Of a stretch of DNA of 64,000 bases, positions 18,019 to 28,187 are shown piece by piece. Numbering within the stretch: position 1 is the stretch's first letter; every line of letters starts with the position of its first letter. The position numbers and the translations under genes are program-made. Location of the stretch: assembly GCF_009455625.1 (NCBI RefSeq), contig NZ_QPEQ01000001.1:3038001-3102000 (forward strand), given 5' to 3'. This stretch comes from Paraburkholderia bonniea (GTDB lineage: Bacteria; Pseudomonadota; Gammaproteobacteria; Burkholderiales; Burkholderiaceae). Below the pieces are notes generated by a model, which saw nothing but the letters and a program-made list of their open reading frames with translations, had not been told where the DNA came from and made no database searches.

Positions 18019-18346
18019 CCCCATAAGACTGCCACTCGGTTCCATCCTGCGGCTGCACTCCCGTCGCCACCCGAACACCTCCCGCTTCAGTCTGGCCATC
18101 CACCGTCAGGTTCATCCGTGCCATCTGGTTTTCGATGTCCTGCTCACTGTATTTGCCTCCGCTTCCCTCAGCCAGCTTTCTTGCCAGCGTCTGCGCTTTC
18201 GCCTTGCTGTCTTCATGCAACTGCCGGTTAAACCGGTCCACATTCCCCCCAGCAACCGCGCCGGCCAATCTCAGCCGTACAGCGCTGGGTTTGTTTTTTT
18301 CAGCTTTTCCTGTCCTTGAACCACGGGCCAAATTTCTCTGGTTCAT
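18019..18346 (-). pseudogene. Displaced CdiA/FhaB toxin tail, proximal part
   Basis: From about residue 26 it repeats the pretoxin junction of the large haemagglutinin (GAVAGGNVDRFNRQLH), then diverges (EDSKAKAQTLARKLAEG ... DGTEWQSYG) before the IS. This is an alternative toxin cassette left downstream of the active one. The junction shares a 37-bp exact DNA repeat with the large gene. Its ATG at 18346 overlaps the immunity candidate by 47 bp and is probably not used. Confidence 0.7.
18223..18259. repeat. 37-bp direct repeat, orphan-tail copy
   Basis: Identical to 19351-19387 in the large haemagglutinin gene, in the same orientation and the same reading frame (separation 1128 bp, a multiple of three). 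It encodes the GNVDRFNRQ pretoxin junction. Confidence 0.85.
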
Positions 18347-18578
18347 CGCTTAATATTCCGGCTTTACGCAGATGCTTTGGTAATAACCGGATAAACCAGA
18401 TTGTTAAGACTATAAAAAGAGGCAAGCCAATTAATAAGATCGCCTTGTTTTCATCAATCTGGAAAGTAAGTCGTAAAATTCCAGCAATTACAAAGGCCCA
18501 GCATCCAGCACCAAATAATGAAAATAGTCCAAGCGTCAGGTAAATCTCTACCGTTGCATATAGCCGTCTCCAATTCAT
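18300..18578 (-). CDS. Candidate CdiI-type immunity protein (two TM segments)
   Basis: 92 residues with hydrophobic helices at about 10-36 (IYLTLGLFSLFGAGCWAFVIAG) and 44-64 (KAILLIGLPLFIVLTIWF) and a charged C-terminus. Its ATG overlaps the stop of the large toxin gene (ATGA), and AGGAGACC inside that gene serves as the ribosome site. Tight coupling to a polymorphic toxin is the standard place for immunity. A membrane location suggests the toxin acts at the inner membrane or enters by it. No homologue recognised. Confidence 0.65.
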   Translation of the reverse strand: MNWRRLYATVEIYLTLGLFSLFGAGCWAFVIAGILRLTFQIDENKAILLIGLPLFIVLTIWFIRLLPKHLRKAGILSDEPEKFGPWFKDRKS

Positions 18579-21500
18579 TTCTGGTCTCCTGAGCGACGAA
18601 CGTCATTGATAACCGTCGCGCCCTTAGAGCCCACTCCAAACAACAGAATGCCCTGTGTCGTTCCATAGGGTGCGGCCTGATTAACGAATGGAATCAGAGT
18701 GTTGTTGTTCATGCGTGGTACCGTGACGCCGAACATTGAACCCGGACGGTTCAACCCATCGGCAACACCCATCTTTAGTGGAGTTTGTGCTCTCAAAGCC
18801 AGAACAGAAGCAGTAAAATTCAGCCCGTCGAATATAGCATTGCCCCACATCGGCGCAAGTTGATTAGTTCCCCAGCGTAATGGATTGACGCCTGGTGAAT
18901 TAATCCCGTTATAGCGGTTGTATAGCCCATCTGCACCTTCAGCCATATCTCCTACGCCAAAGCCAACCATCCAGGCTCCGCTAGTTGCACAACCAGCCCC
19001 GGTCGTTGCACAGATACCAGCCCCCGTATTAGCCGTTACTCCACCGAGTACAACTTTGGCCGTGTCCTTTGCCACACCCACCGGATCGCTCTTCACCGCA
19101 TCGCCGATTTTCTGCCCCGGCGTGTAGTTGAACAGTCCCGCTTCCTTCTGCCGGTTCACCCAGTCGATTTCCGGCTGCAACTGTGATGCCTCAACCTGGC
19201 TGACATAGTTCCTGTTGTATTCGTCGCTGCCCGGCTTGAATTCCGCCCAGCATTTCACCGCAAGACATGCCGCTTTTGTCAGCCGTTCCTCTTCGGCCTT
19301 GTCCTTGCCTGCCTTCTTTTCTATTGCGCTTTTCTCATCGTGGTGAAGTTGCCGGTTAAACCGGTCCACATTCCCCCCAGCAACCGCCCCCGCATTCCCG
19401 CCCACTGCGGCACCCGCGCCTGTCGCTATCGCGTTCGCCACGATGTTGCCAAGGGCGGTGTTGATGTCAGCACTGCCGGTCGGGTTTGAACCTGCAATTG
19501 CAGCACTAATTTCATTCAGCTTGCCCGCTGCAATCGATGCGATCCCGGCACCCGCTGCACTACCAGGCGCGTTTCCACCCGCAAGGCCAGTCACCATTGC
19601 CGCTCCCGCCACCTGCATGCCCGCTCGCGCCGTGCCGCCTTCCTTCCACGCCTCCATCCCGGCCTGATCGCCGCTCGCCTTTGCTTCGTCGTACTTCGAC
19701 TGTGCAAAGTCTCCAATCCGCCGTGATACCGCTTCACCCGCTGCGCTGGCCGCCGCCATCATGTCTGCCTGGCGCTCGAGCAGGTTGTTCACGTCCGGTA
19801 GCCTGGCGATCGTGCCGTTTGTGTTCGACGCGTCACGGTTCAGGCTGGTGATGTCCTGTCTCTGGCTGGCTGCATCGGTCACGCTGATCGTGCCCGCGCT
19901 GATCCCGCTACGCGTGGTCGCGCTGTCGTTGCCGCTGTCATTCTGGCTCAGCATTGGGGTGCCACCGCCGGTGTTCTTCCCTGAGGTATTGCCATGGGTG
20001 CTGTAGTTCGCCCCTCCATCGCCAGTGCTCACGCCTGCGCTGAAGCCGCTGCTCGATGCCTTGTAGTTCGACGTGTTGCTGATATCTGAGAAGGTGAGGG
20101 TGCCGGTCGTGAGTGTGTTTTTCGACGCATCAGCACTGCCTGCGAGATAGGCACCGTTCAGACCGGTATGGCCTTTAACGCTGATGTCGAATCCGCCGTC
20201 ACCGGCCTGAATGCCTGCCTGTTCGTTCACGCCCGCGTAATTGCCACTGGCGTTCGCGCTGGTGTGGCTGAAGCTTGCACTGCCACCGCCCTGGCTGAGC
20301 GTAAATCCTCCTCCGCTGCTTTCCTGATGCGCGGCGCTCGACATCGTGTCCTGCACGCTCGCCATGTTCAGGTTGTCGCCAACATTGGCGCTCACCTGGC
20401 GGCCGTTGAGGTTCGAGCTAATGATGTTCGTGTCGCCGCCCGAAATGATCGTCGCGGTGCTGGCTGCGCTTACGTGCGTGTTGTTCTGCGTCGCGCTGTC
20501 GCTGCGGCCATTACCGTGGGCCTTCGACATCGACGCAGAGATGCCGAAGCCCTGTGTGCCATAGGAGATACCAACGCTTGCGCTGCCAGATTCGTTGCTG
20601 CTGCGCGTCGAGATGGTATCGGTGGTGTTCACGAGACTGACCTGATTTTTTGCCGCCAGGATCACGTCGTTCGCGTTCACGTTTGAACCGGCGATTGTCA
20701 GGTTGCCGCTGCCCGGCGTGCTTTCACCCTTCGCCACCAACGCGGCCGTGCCGCCTGCCGTCACCTTCGAGCCGCGATGCGTTGTGCTGTCTTCGGCATA
20801 AGTGCGTTTGCTGTGGCTGCTGCCGTAACTGAGTTCGATCCTGGCCGAGGGCATTTGTCCGCTGGCCAGTTCGCCCAGGGCCGCGCCAGCCGCGCCTGAC
20901 GAATCTATCGCACCGCTGGCCGCCGCCATGCCGTGCAGGGCGGCCGCGCGGTTATCCTGGCTGCGGCTCGCCGCATGGGCCTGGTCAACGGTATTGGACA
21001 CCGCGTCGATCACCGGGGCCTTGAGCGCGAGCGTAAAACCGCTCTGTTTGACTTCGTGTGTCTCGTCGTGGTGCTGCGTGTCGGCAGCAGCGTCAAGCGT
21101 GATGTTCGTGCCGGTGCCGGTCAGGTTTTGTGCCGCGACCAGATCGCTGCCCGTGACGTGCAGGTCTTTGCCTGCGCTGAGGTTGAGGTTGCCGCCGAGT
21201 GAGCCGACGGTGCTGCTGGTGTGTGTCACCTGTGTGGTGTTCGCGGTGTCAGTCTGCGTCTTGCTGCCCACCGAAATGCCGATTCCACCCCCCGTGCCGA
21301 AGCCGGATTCGTGCTTCTGGTTGTAGCCCGAACTGGTTTGCGTGTCCTGCGAGGCGGTGAGGTTCATGTTGCCTGCGGCCGCCAGATTCACGTCGTGTGT
21401 GCCCGCGATGGTCGAGCCCTGCACGTTCAGGTTCTTGCCCGCGCTGACGGTCACTGTCTCGCCGGATAGGGTGCTGCCCACGCCGAGGTTCGCCTGCGTG

Positions 21501-24500
21501 TCCTGCATCGTTTGAGTGGTCGAGCCGTGTACGAAGCTGCCGCGCTTCGATTCGGTCGCGGAGTACGCATCGTGTTCCTCGCGGCTTTCGCTGATGTGGA
21601 CGTCGCCCGTGGCAGCAATAGTTGCTGCGCCGCTGCCGGCTGCCAGTGAAGAACCGGTGAGCGTGATGTTGCCTTTACCCTGGTCGGTGCTCACGGCCGC
21701 GAGTGTTGCGTTGCCGCCTGCGCGGATGTTCGCCCCGATAGTCTGTTCGTCGTAGCGGCGGTCGGTTTGCTGACGGGTTTTGTCGCCGGTGGCGACGTTG
21801 CTGTAGGTCGTGGTGTTGGTGACGTTCGTTGCGCTCAGGTTGCCACCGGCGATGGCGGACAAATCGCCACCTGCATTGAGCGTCGCGCCATTGAGCGCCG
21901 TGTCGTTGCCACTCTGCAATGCGAGGCTTCCGCCTGAAGTAAGGGCGCTGGTCTGGTGCATCGTGCTGGAGGCTTCCCAGTGATGGTCGGCATTCCTGGT
22001 CACCGACTGTGATGTGTCCAACTGCACGGTATCCACCGTGATGTCGTGTCCCGCTGTGATCTGCGCATTGCCGCCTGCAGCGATGCCCGCACCGTGAACC
22101 ACAAGGTCATGGCCCGCCATCACCAGCAGGTCCCCCGTCGCGGCCATCGTGCCCTGTGCGCCGGGCAGGCTCTGGTTGATCCTGCTCTGGCCTGCTGCCG
22201 AACTAACGCCTGCTGTATCCACCAGCGTCGTGTTCACGATGTCATGTCCGGCGAGCACCGCGACGCGGTTGCCCGTGATGCGGCCTGACGCGTTCACCAC
22301 GTCATGCGTCGCGGAAACCACAGTCGTGCCGGTGTCCGTGCTGCTGCCTATCAAGCCACCCCGGTTCAGGATGCTGGTCGCGGCGAGAACTGTCTGCGTG
22401 CCGCCCTTGATAACGCCCGCGTTCATCGCGCTGCCCGTGGCGCGGATCTCCACCTCATCGGCAGCGATCAGCGCTCCGGCCGGCTGCAGGTCATTCGCGT
22501 GCGTTTGCGCCAGATACACCACTGGTGCGAGCACCGTCTGCGTCGTGCCATCGGGCAGCGTCACCGTCTGGTTCACCAGCCAGACGATATCGCTGGTGAG
22601 CGCTGCCATCTGCGCGGCGCTTAACGCGAGGCCGGGTTGCAGGTTGAATGCCTGCGCAACACGTACCCCACTGTTCATCAGCGCGCGGTATTCGTCCTCG
22701 TGGCTGGTGTAGCCCTGGAGATAAACCCGGCCAGTGAGCTGGGTGATCTGGTTGCGTACCTGCCGGGCTTCGTACACGCCATCGCCGAGGCGTTTGATGA
22801 TTTTAGACGGGTCGAGCCCGAGTGCTCCCAGCATGTAGTCGCTGGAAATGAAGTTTGCGTAGCGCGTGAGGCGGGGGTCAGTAACGACCAGATATGACGC
22901 GCTGGGCGCGGAGTTAACGGTGTACAGCCCGCTCGATGGCAGGGTGACCGTCAGTGCGCCGCCGGGTCCGGCGATGGATTGCGGTGCGTTGATGGTCTGT
23001 GTCTGCCCGGTGGCCAGATCAACCGTCTGCGTACCTGTGCCGCTGATGCCGCCCACGACGCCATTCGCCCCCAGCGTGCCACCGGTCGCACCGGTGGCTG
23101 AACTGGCGGCGGTCACGTTCGTGTTGCTGATATCAGTTGCGCTGATTTTTACAGCGTGGCTAGCGATGATCGTGCCACCTGTGCCGCCAATAGCAACAGG
23201 CGTGAGCACCACTGATGGCTGTACCACCGGGCCACGGTCGCGCGCAATGTTCTCGTTCCAGGCGTAGGTCGAAACGATGTCCTGCTTCTGGTGCTGGTAC
23301 AGCGTCTGGCCAGTGTTGTTGACCAGCGTGCCGCCGTAACTGCCGCTCGCCACATCGCCAGTCGCGTCAGCACTGCCGATCTGGATTGAATCGCCTGCGG
23401 CCATCGCGCTGTGCAGGTTGTTCAGTGTGCCAACGTTGGCGAGCACCATCTTGCCGCCCGCGATGATCTGCGCCTGCTGTGCCTGCGGGCCAGTGACCCT
23501 GTCCTGCTGGGTGGTGGTGGTCGTGTCGCGGGCAATTTCTACACGCTGGTAGCCCTTGTGGGCGTCGTTGTGTGACGCGTATTCGGTTCCGGGGTCGTAG
23601 TTGATGTGCGGGTCGTAGCCGTCCCAGTAGCTGACGCTGAGCGTGCCGTCAGCGTTGGGGGTGAGCGTGTTGTAGTAGATCGTCAGTGGCTGGCCGTTGC
23701 GCTGTACGACCAGTGTGCGGTCTACCGCGTTCGGGCCGCTGGTTTTGGTAATGACATCAGTGCTACTGAACGTTTCATTCAGCGGATGGCGGTAGCCGTT
23801 GTCCCACATCGCCTGGGTGCAGTAGCCCCTGTCGGCGTTGCCGGTGGTGCAGGCGAGGTATTTGTCGCGTTTGGTCTGGTGAGCGGTCGTCACAGCGGTC
23901 GTGACGGTTTCGATGCGGGGTGCGGGGCGGGTGTTGGTCAGCGTCTGTGTGGCGATCTCGATCCTGCCCTGGGCTTCGATGGTGGACTGGTCGTTCGTCA
24001 CCGAATGTGTGCGATGGGCGAGCACGCCGTTCGCATCGCGTGTGCTGTCTGCGGCGAGGTTGATGTCGCCCAGGCTGAAGAGGTTTGCACCGCCGGTGCT
24101 GGTGATCCTGCCCGGCGAATACAGGTTCAGTTGCGAAGCAGCAGCCATCACAGCCGCTGTGCCGCTGCTGGTGATGACCTGGCTGGCGTTCAGCGTAATG
24201 GTGTTGCCGATGATCGTTGCGGTGTTGAGCAGCGAGGTGCTGTTCGTCGTCACGCTATCGCCTTCGATGCGGCCTGCGTTAGTAATCGTGTTTAGCGCAT
24301 TGAGTGTCGTGGTCGAGGCGTTCAGGTGTGCGCCTGCCTGGTTGTCGAGGTTCGTGGCGTTCAGCGTGAGCGCGTTTACCGCACCGAGCGTGCCCTGGTT
24401 CGTCAAGCGGCCCGCTGTCGTGAAGGTCAGGTTGTGGTTGGCCTGAATCAGGTTGCTGCTGGTGAGCGTGTAGTCGCCGTTGAGTGTGATGGAACCGTCG

Positions 24501-27500
24501 TTCCCGGCAATGATCCGGCCGTCGCCGGTAAGCTGGTTTGCCGTGATGGTCAGGTCCTGTTCGCTGCCAATCGCGCCGTTCTGGTTCGTCAGTGTGCCGG
24601 TGTGGATGGAGACCGGGCCGCTGTCTGGATGTGCTGCGCTGGCTGATGAAGTTCGCTGATCGTTGCCGATGCGGCCTGCCGTGTTGTCGAGCGTGGCGGT
24701 GGTTAGCGTGATCGCGCCGTTGCCGTGGATCGAGCCGCCTGCATTGATGAGCCGCGCATGGGGACCGTTGAGCGTGACGCTGTTCGCGCCGGATAGCGTG
24801 GCGCTTGTGTTGTCCGCGAGCTCGGCGATCTCAAGCGTCAGGTCATGGCCGGATATGAGCTGGGCACCGCTGGTGTTTAGCAGCGTGTCTGCGTGCACGC
24901 TCACGTCACCATTGCCGCCGATGGTGCCTGCGCCAGCGACGCCGCCTGCGTTGCTGCTCGTGATGGTGGCCGCGCTGAGCGATGTCGTACCCGATCCGGT
25001 GTTGGCGATGCGTCCGTTTGTGTTGTCGAGGGCTGTGGCGGTGAGGGTCAGTGTTGACGCTGGGTCGCCTGCAATCGCATTCGCTTCGATCTGTCCGCCG
25101 GTGTTGTCGATGGCGTCCTGTGCAGACACGGAGACCGTACCGCTTCCCTGGACCAGGCCTGCGCGGTTATCAAGCGTGCTGGCGGACTGCAGCATCGCTG
25201 AGCCGCCTGCGGTGATCGTGCCGTTTGCATTGCTGATGCGGTTGCCCGACACCGATACGTCGCCGTTGCCACCGATCAGGCCATTGGCGGTGTTTGTCAG
25301 TGCGTCGCTGGCGGTGACAGTGGTTGTACCGGTGCCGCTGTTCGAGAGGGTGCCGCCATCGTTGGCGAGCGACTGTGCGGTGACCGACAGCGTGCCGTCC
25401 GCCTGGATCGTGCCACCTATATTGTTCAGGATGCCTGTACTTGTTAGTGCCACATTTCGTGCACCGGCATAGCCGCCCGCGCGGTTGTCGAGCGAGCCCG
25501 TATCAAGCGTTATGTGACGCTGTGCGGCCAGCTTGCCGCCGCGATTCGATACCGCGTCTGCGTGGATTTCGAGTGCGCCGTTGGTTGCCAGCGTGCCGCG
25601 GTTGTTTGACAGGGTGCCTGCGGTGACTGACAGCGTGCCGGTGCCAGCACTGCTTAACCTGCCGCCGTCGTTGACCAGCGCCGCAGCATTGAGCGCGAGG
25701 TTGTCGCTGTTGCTCTGGAGCGTGCCGGATGTGTTGTCGAGTGTGCCCGCCACGTCGAGGCTCATCGGTGCCGTGCCGGTTTGTGTGATACGGCCACGGT
25801 GATTCACGAACTGCGTCGCGCGGAGCGTGAACTGGCTGGCGCTGGTCGTGCCGTCGCTGTGGTCGATGGTCGCGGCATCCAGCGCCGCCAGGTTCCCGGC
25901 CGAGAGCGTGCCGCGGTTCGTCAGCGTTGTCCCTGCCGTGACGTTGAGATTGCCGTTCGCCGCCAGCGTGCCGCTGCTGAACAGTGTCTGCACCGCGTGG
26001 GCAATCAGCGACTGCACGGCGGTAATCGAACCGACGTTGGCGATTTGTCCGGCCTGTACGGTCACATTGCCGTTGCCGCCGATGGTGCCGCCCGCGCCGC
26101 TTGCATCACCCGTGCCGTTGTTCAGCAGGCCGCCAATCGCCAGCGTCAGCGCATCCGCGCCCAGCGCGGCAACATGACCACCGGTGTTGTCGAGTGAACC
26201 GGCATTGACAGAGAACGCACCTGCGGCCTGCAGCGTGCCACCCTGGTTCTGCAGGCCATCGGTAGTTGAAACTTCAAGCGTGCTGCCCGAGCGTATCTGG
26301 CCGTTGCGGTTGCCCAGTACACCCGCTGTGATGGCCAGCGCACCATCCGGGGACAACACCCCGTTGTCGTTCGTCAGCGTCCCGGCTGCGTGCAGGTTTA
26401 GCGCGCCACCTGATGTCGTGGTTGCACCTGACAGGTTCAGATCGCCACCGCTGGCGCGCAGGGCCAGCGTGCCATTGGCCGAGGTGCGGCTGTCCGCGAG
26501 ATTGAGCGCCGCGCCATTCAGCGCAGCATTCCCACCCGCGGCATTGCGGCCGGTCGCACTGAGTGTGCCGTTGGCTGACAGGTCCAGGTTACCTGGCTGC
26601 GAGATGGTTCCGTCGGAGTTAATCCCCGCTCCCAGGGTGCCGCTCGATGAGAGGTGGCCTGCGTGAACCACTGTGTTCTGCCGCGCGGCGAGCATGCCGC
26701 TATTTGTCAGCGTGCCAGCGGTGCTGACGCTGAGATTCTGTTGCGCATAGGTGGTGCCACTGTGCTCGATGCCTTCGCGTGCAAAGAGACTGAGATTGCC
26801 GCTGGCATTAGCCTGTCCGGCAAGAACCAGCTTGCCTTCGGTGGTCAGCGTTAACTCACCCGCCTGCGCCGCGAGCACACCCTGAGTAGACACCCCAACG
26901 CCATGCTCATTGCCAACCAGCATGATCCGGTTCGCGTACATCCCGCCTAACTGGCTCACGTCGATCGAAACACCCAGCACCGGGCCATCACCCGCGATCG
27001 CCGTGGCACCGAGCGTGTCGTGATCGACGGCATTTGCCCCCGTGATGACGTTCAGGTTTTTAGCGTAGATCGCCGCGTTCGCCTGCACCGCGCGCGTAAT
27101 CAGATCGACCTGATCGGTCGCCCCAGCGATCAGCCCCGCACCCTCGATGCGGATATGGCCGCGGCTCACGCTAAAACCCGCAAGCGAGCCATCCGGCGCG
27201 AAGTTCGGCGTGCCAGTGCTCAGAATCGCGCGTGACGTGTTGATAAAACCGCCACCATTCACGCTGATACCCGAGCCATTCGCAATCACGACTTCGGCAC
27301 GCGGGCCAGCGACTTCGAGATACCCGTTGATCTGGCTCGCCGCACGGCTGTTAACCTGATTGACGATGACCCGCGCAGACTGGCCCGGCCCAAAGTTAGG
27401 ATTCCCGTTGATCAAACCCGCCTGCTGCGTCTGCACGATCACCGGCGAGTTGTTCAGAATCGCACCGCGCCGGGGCACGTCGAACTGGCCATAAGTATTC

Positions 27501-27841
27501 AGCGACACCCCGGCACCCGAAGGCCGGTTGAGGTTCACCTGGGGCAAGCCGTTTTGCGTTTGTACGACCGACGGCGAATACACCCCACCCGGAACGATCT
27601 GCGCGGGCGACCAGACAGGCAGGGTGCCGAGCAGCACGAGCGTAGCCAGTGCGGCAGGACGAAGTGCAAACGTGACTGGCCAATGTCCTGCACCTGAAGT
27701 GCCCGCCACGTTTGTCGTCGCATCGTAACAGCCCGTCCTGACTTGCTGCACTTGCTGCACGGTGGCCTGGGTACCTGCTTTAACCACAGCGCGCCCCACT
27801 CTCAGACGGCTGAACAGAAGTCGTTTATTGCCTTGTTCCAT
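18575..27841 (-). CDS. CdiA/FhaB-like two-partner-secretion haemagglutinin toxin
   Basis: 3088 residues. A long N-terminal extension and signal end near residue 82 (LPVWSPAQ). A TPS secretion domain spans about 83-310 (NGSGISVNGGGFINTSRAIL). Long filamentous haemagglutinin repeats follow (TLDNTAGRIG-type), then Fil_haemagg_2-type modules (about 1900-2500, ALQSGNDTALNGATLNAGG). The pretoxin junction GAVAGGNVDRFNRQLH lies near residue 2815. The variable tail of about 260 residues (KPGSDEYNRNYVSQVEAS ... VPRMNNNTLIPFVN) is the likely toxin. It should form a surface filament delivering the tail to neighbouring cells. No TpsB/CdiB transporter lies in the window, so export needs a partner elsewhere. 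The toxin activity is not identifiable by eye. Confidence 0.85.
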   Translation of the reverse strand: MEQGNKRLLFSRLRVGRAVVKAGTQATVQQVQQVRTGCYDATTNVAGTSGAGHWPVTFALRPAALATLVLLGTLPVWSPAQIVPGGVYSPSVVQTQNGLPQVNLNRPSGAGVSLNTYGQFDVPRRGAILNNSPVIVQTQQAGLINGNPNFGPGQSARVIVNQVNSRAASQINGYLEVAGPRAEVVIANGSGISVNGGGFINTSRAILSTGTPNFAPDGSLAGFSVSRGHIRIEGAGLIAGATDQVDLITRAVQANAAIYAKNLNVITGANAVDHDTLGATAIAGDGPVLGVSIDVSQLGGMYANRIMLVGNEHGVGVSTQGVLAAQAGELTLTTEGKLVLAGQANASGNLSLFAREGIEHSGTTYAQQNLSVSTAGTLTNSGMLAARQNTVVHAGHLSSSGTLGAGINSDGTISQPGNLDLSANGTLSATGRNAAGGNAALNGAALNLADSRTSANGTLALRASGGDLNLSGATTTSGGALNLHAAGTLTNDNGVLSPDGALAITAGVLGNRNGQIRSGSTLEVSTTDGLQNQGGTLQAAGAFSVNAGSLDNTGGHVAALGADALTLAIGGLLNNGTGDASGAGGTIGGNGNVTVQAGQIANVGSITAVQSLIAHAVQTLFSSGTLAANGNLNVTAGTTLTNRGTLSAGNLAALDAATIDHSDGTTSASQFTLRATQFVNHRGRITQTGTAPMSLDVAGTLDNTSGTLQSNSDNLALNAAALVNDGGRLSSAGTGTLSVTAGTLSNNRGTLATNGALEIHADAVSNRGGKLAAQRHITLDTGSLDNRAGGYAGARNVALTSTGILNNIGGTIQADGTLSVTAQSLANDGGTLSNSGTGTTTVTASDALTNTANGLIGGNGDVSVSGNRISNANGTITAGGSAMLQSASTLDNRAGLVQGSGTVSVSAQDAIDNTGGQIEANAIAGDPASTLTLTATALDNTNGRIANTGSGTTSLSAATITSSNAGGVAGAGTIGGNGDVSVHADTLLNTSGAQLISGHDLTLEIAELADNTSATLSGANSVTLNGPHARLINAGGSIHGNGAITLTTATLDNTAGRIGNDQRTSSASAAHPDSGPVSIHTGTLTNQNGAIGSEQDLTITANQLTGDGRIIAGNDGSITLNGDYTLTSSNLIQANHNLTFTTAGRLTNQGTLGAVNALTLNATNLDNQAGAHLNASTTTLNALNTITNAGRIEGDSVTTNSTSLLNTATIIGNTITLNASQVITSSGTAAVMAAASQLNLYSPGRITSTGGANLFSLGDINLAADSTRDANGVLAHRTHSVTNDQSTIEAQGRIEIATQTLTNTRPAPRIETVTTAVTTAHQTKRDKYLACTTGNADRGYCTQAMWDNGYRHPLNETFSSTDVITKTSGPNAVDRTLVVQRNGQPLTIYYNTLTPNADGTLSVSYWDGYDPHINYDPGTEYASHNDAHKGYQRVEIARDTTTTTQQDRVTGPQAQQAQIIAGGKMVLANVGTLNNLHSAMAAGDSIQIGSADATGDVASGSYGGTLVNNTGQTLYQHQKQDIVSTYAWNENIARDRGPVVQPSVVLTPVAIGGTGGTIIASHAVKISATDISNTNVTAASSATGATGGTLGANGVVGGISGTGTQTVDLATGQTQTINAPQSIAGPGGALTVTLPSSGLYTVNSAPSASYLVVTDPRLTRYANFISSDYMLGALGLDPSKIIKRLGDGVYEARQVRNQITQLTGRVYLQGYTSHEDEYRALMNSGVRVAQAFNLQPGLALSAAQMAALTSDIVWLVNQTVTLPDGTTQTVLAPVVYLAQTHANDLQPAGALIAADEVEIRATGSAMNAGVIKGGTQTVLAATSILNRGGLIGSSTDTGTTVVSATHDVVNASGRITGNRVAVLAGHDIVNTTLVDTAGVSSAAGQSRINQSLPGAQGTMAATGDLLVMAGHDLVVHGAGIAAGGNAQITAGHDITVDTVQLDTSQSVTRNADHHWEASSTMHQTSALTSGGSLALQSGNDTALNGATLNAGGDLSAIAGGNLSATNVTNTTTYSNVATGDKTRQQTDRRYDEQTIGANIRAGGNATLAAVSTDQGKGNITLTGSSLAAGSGAATIAATGDVHISESREEHDAYSATESKRGSFVHGSTTQTMQDTQANLGVGSTLSGETVTVSAGKNLNVQGSTIAGTHDVNLAAAGNMNLTASQDTQTSSGYNQKHESGFGTGGGIGISVGSKTQTDTANTTQVTHTSSTVGSLGGNLNLSAGKDLHVTGSDLVAAQNLTGTGTNITLDAAADTQHHDETHEVKQSGFTLALKAPVIDAVSNTVDQAHAASRSQDNRAAALHGMAAASGAIDSSGAAGAALGELASGQMPSARIELSYGSSHSKRTYAEDSTTHRGSKVTAGGTAALVAKGESTPGSGNLTIAGSNVNANDVILAAKNQVSLVNTTDTISTRSSNESGSASVGISYGTQGFGISASMSKAHGNGRSDSATQNNTHVSAASTATIISGGDTNIISSNLNGRQVSANVGDNLNMASVQDTMSSAAHQESSGGGFTLSQGGGSASFSHTSANASGNYAGVNEQAGIQAGDGGFDISVKGHTGLNGAYLAGSADASKNTLTTGTLTFSDISNTSNYKASSSGFSAGVSTGDGGANYSTHGNTSGKNTGGGTPMLSQNDSGNDSATTRSGISAGTISVTDAASQRQDITSLNRDASNTNGTIARLPDVNNLLERQADMMAAASAAGEAVSRRIGDFAQSKYDEAKASGDQAGMEAWKEGGTARAGMQVAGAAMVTGLAGGNAPGSAAGAGIASIAAGKLNEISAAIAGSNPTGSADINTALGNIVANAIATGAGAAVGGNAGAVAGGNVDRFNRQLHHDEKSAIEKKAGKDKAEEERLTKAACLAVKCWAEFKPGSDEYNRNYVSQVEASQLQPEIDWVNRQKEAGLFNYTPGQKIGDAVKSDPVGVAKDTAKVVLGGVTANTGAGICATTGAGCATSGAWMVGFGVGDMAEGADGLYNRYNGINSPGVNPLRWGTNQLAPMWGNAIFDGLNFTASVLALRAQTPLKMGVADGLNRPGSMFGVTVPRMNNNTLIPFVNQAAPYGTTQGILLFGVGSKGATVINDVRRSGDQK
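19351..19387. repeat. 37-bp direct repeat, active-gene copy
   Basis: Exact match to 18223-18259. It lies at the constant-to-variable boundary of the large toxin gene, where CdiA tails are known to be exchanged. Confidence 0.85.
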
Positions 27842-28187
27842 CTGGTCTCATTCGTTTTACTAATCTTTAATGAGCGGCAATTTAGCGCCAGATGAATCAG
27901 AGGATTTGGGTTAACACGCTTTTTTGAGCGAAATACAACGCTTTTAGACAAATCGGATTGCGCTTATCGAGCATTTTATGAATCTGCGCTAGAGCAAGAA
28001 AAGAGCGATGTTAGGAAAATGAAATAACCTGAACCAGACACAAGCAGGAAAACGAGCGCAGCTTTGGCTGCGCTCAACCGCTCCCGGCGTCTCTCGCGCG
28101 ACTATGACTACGAGCAGCTCCCCGAACCCCTCACCAGACTTCACTACGTCGTCTTCGCAATGCTCCTGCCCATCGACGCCACACCAG
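27842..28187. other. Intergenic region between cdiA-like gene and BKACE relic
   Basis: About 346 bp. The first 120 bp beyond the cdiA start are AT-richer and should hold its promoter. The rest has only short open frames. A small ATG-started frame leads into the pseudogene but its first 28 codons show no homology. Confidence 0.5.

Noticed and set aside
18918..27728. Many plus-strand open frames across the haemagglutinin gene
   Set aside because: Antisense shadows of repetitive Gly/Thr/Asn-rich coding sequence.
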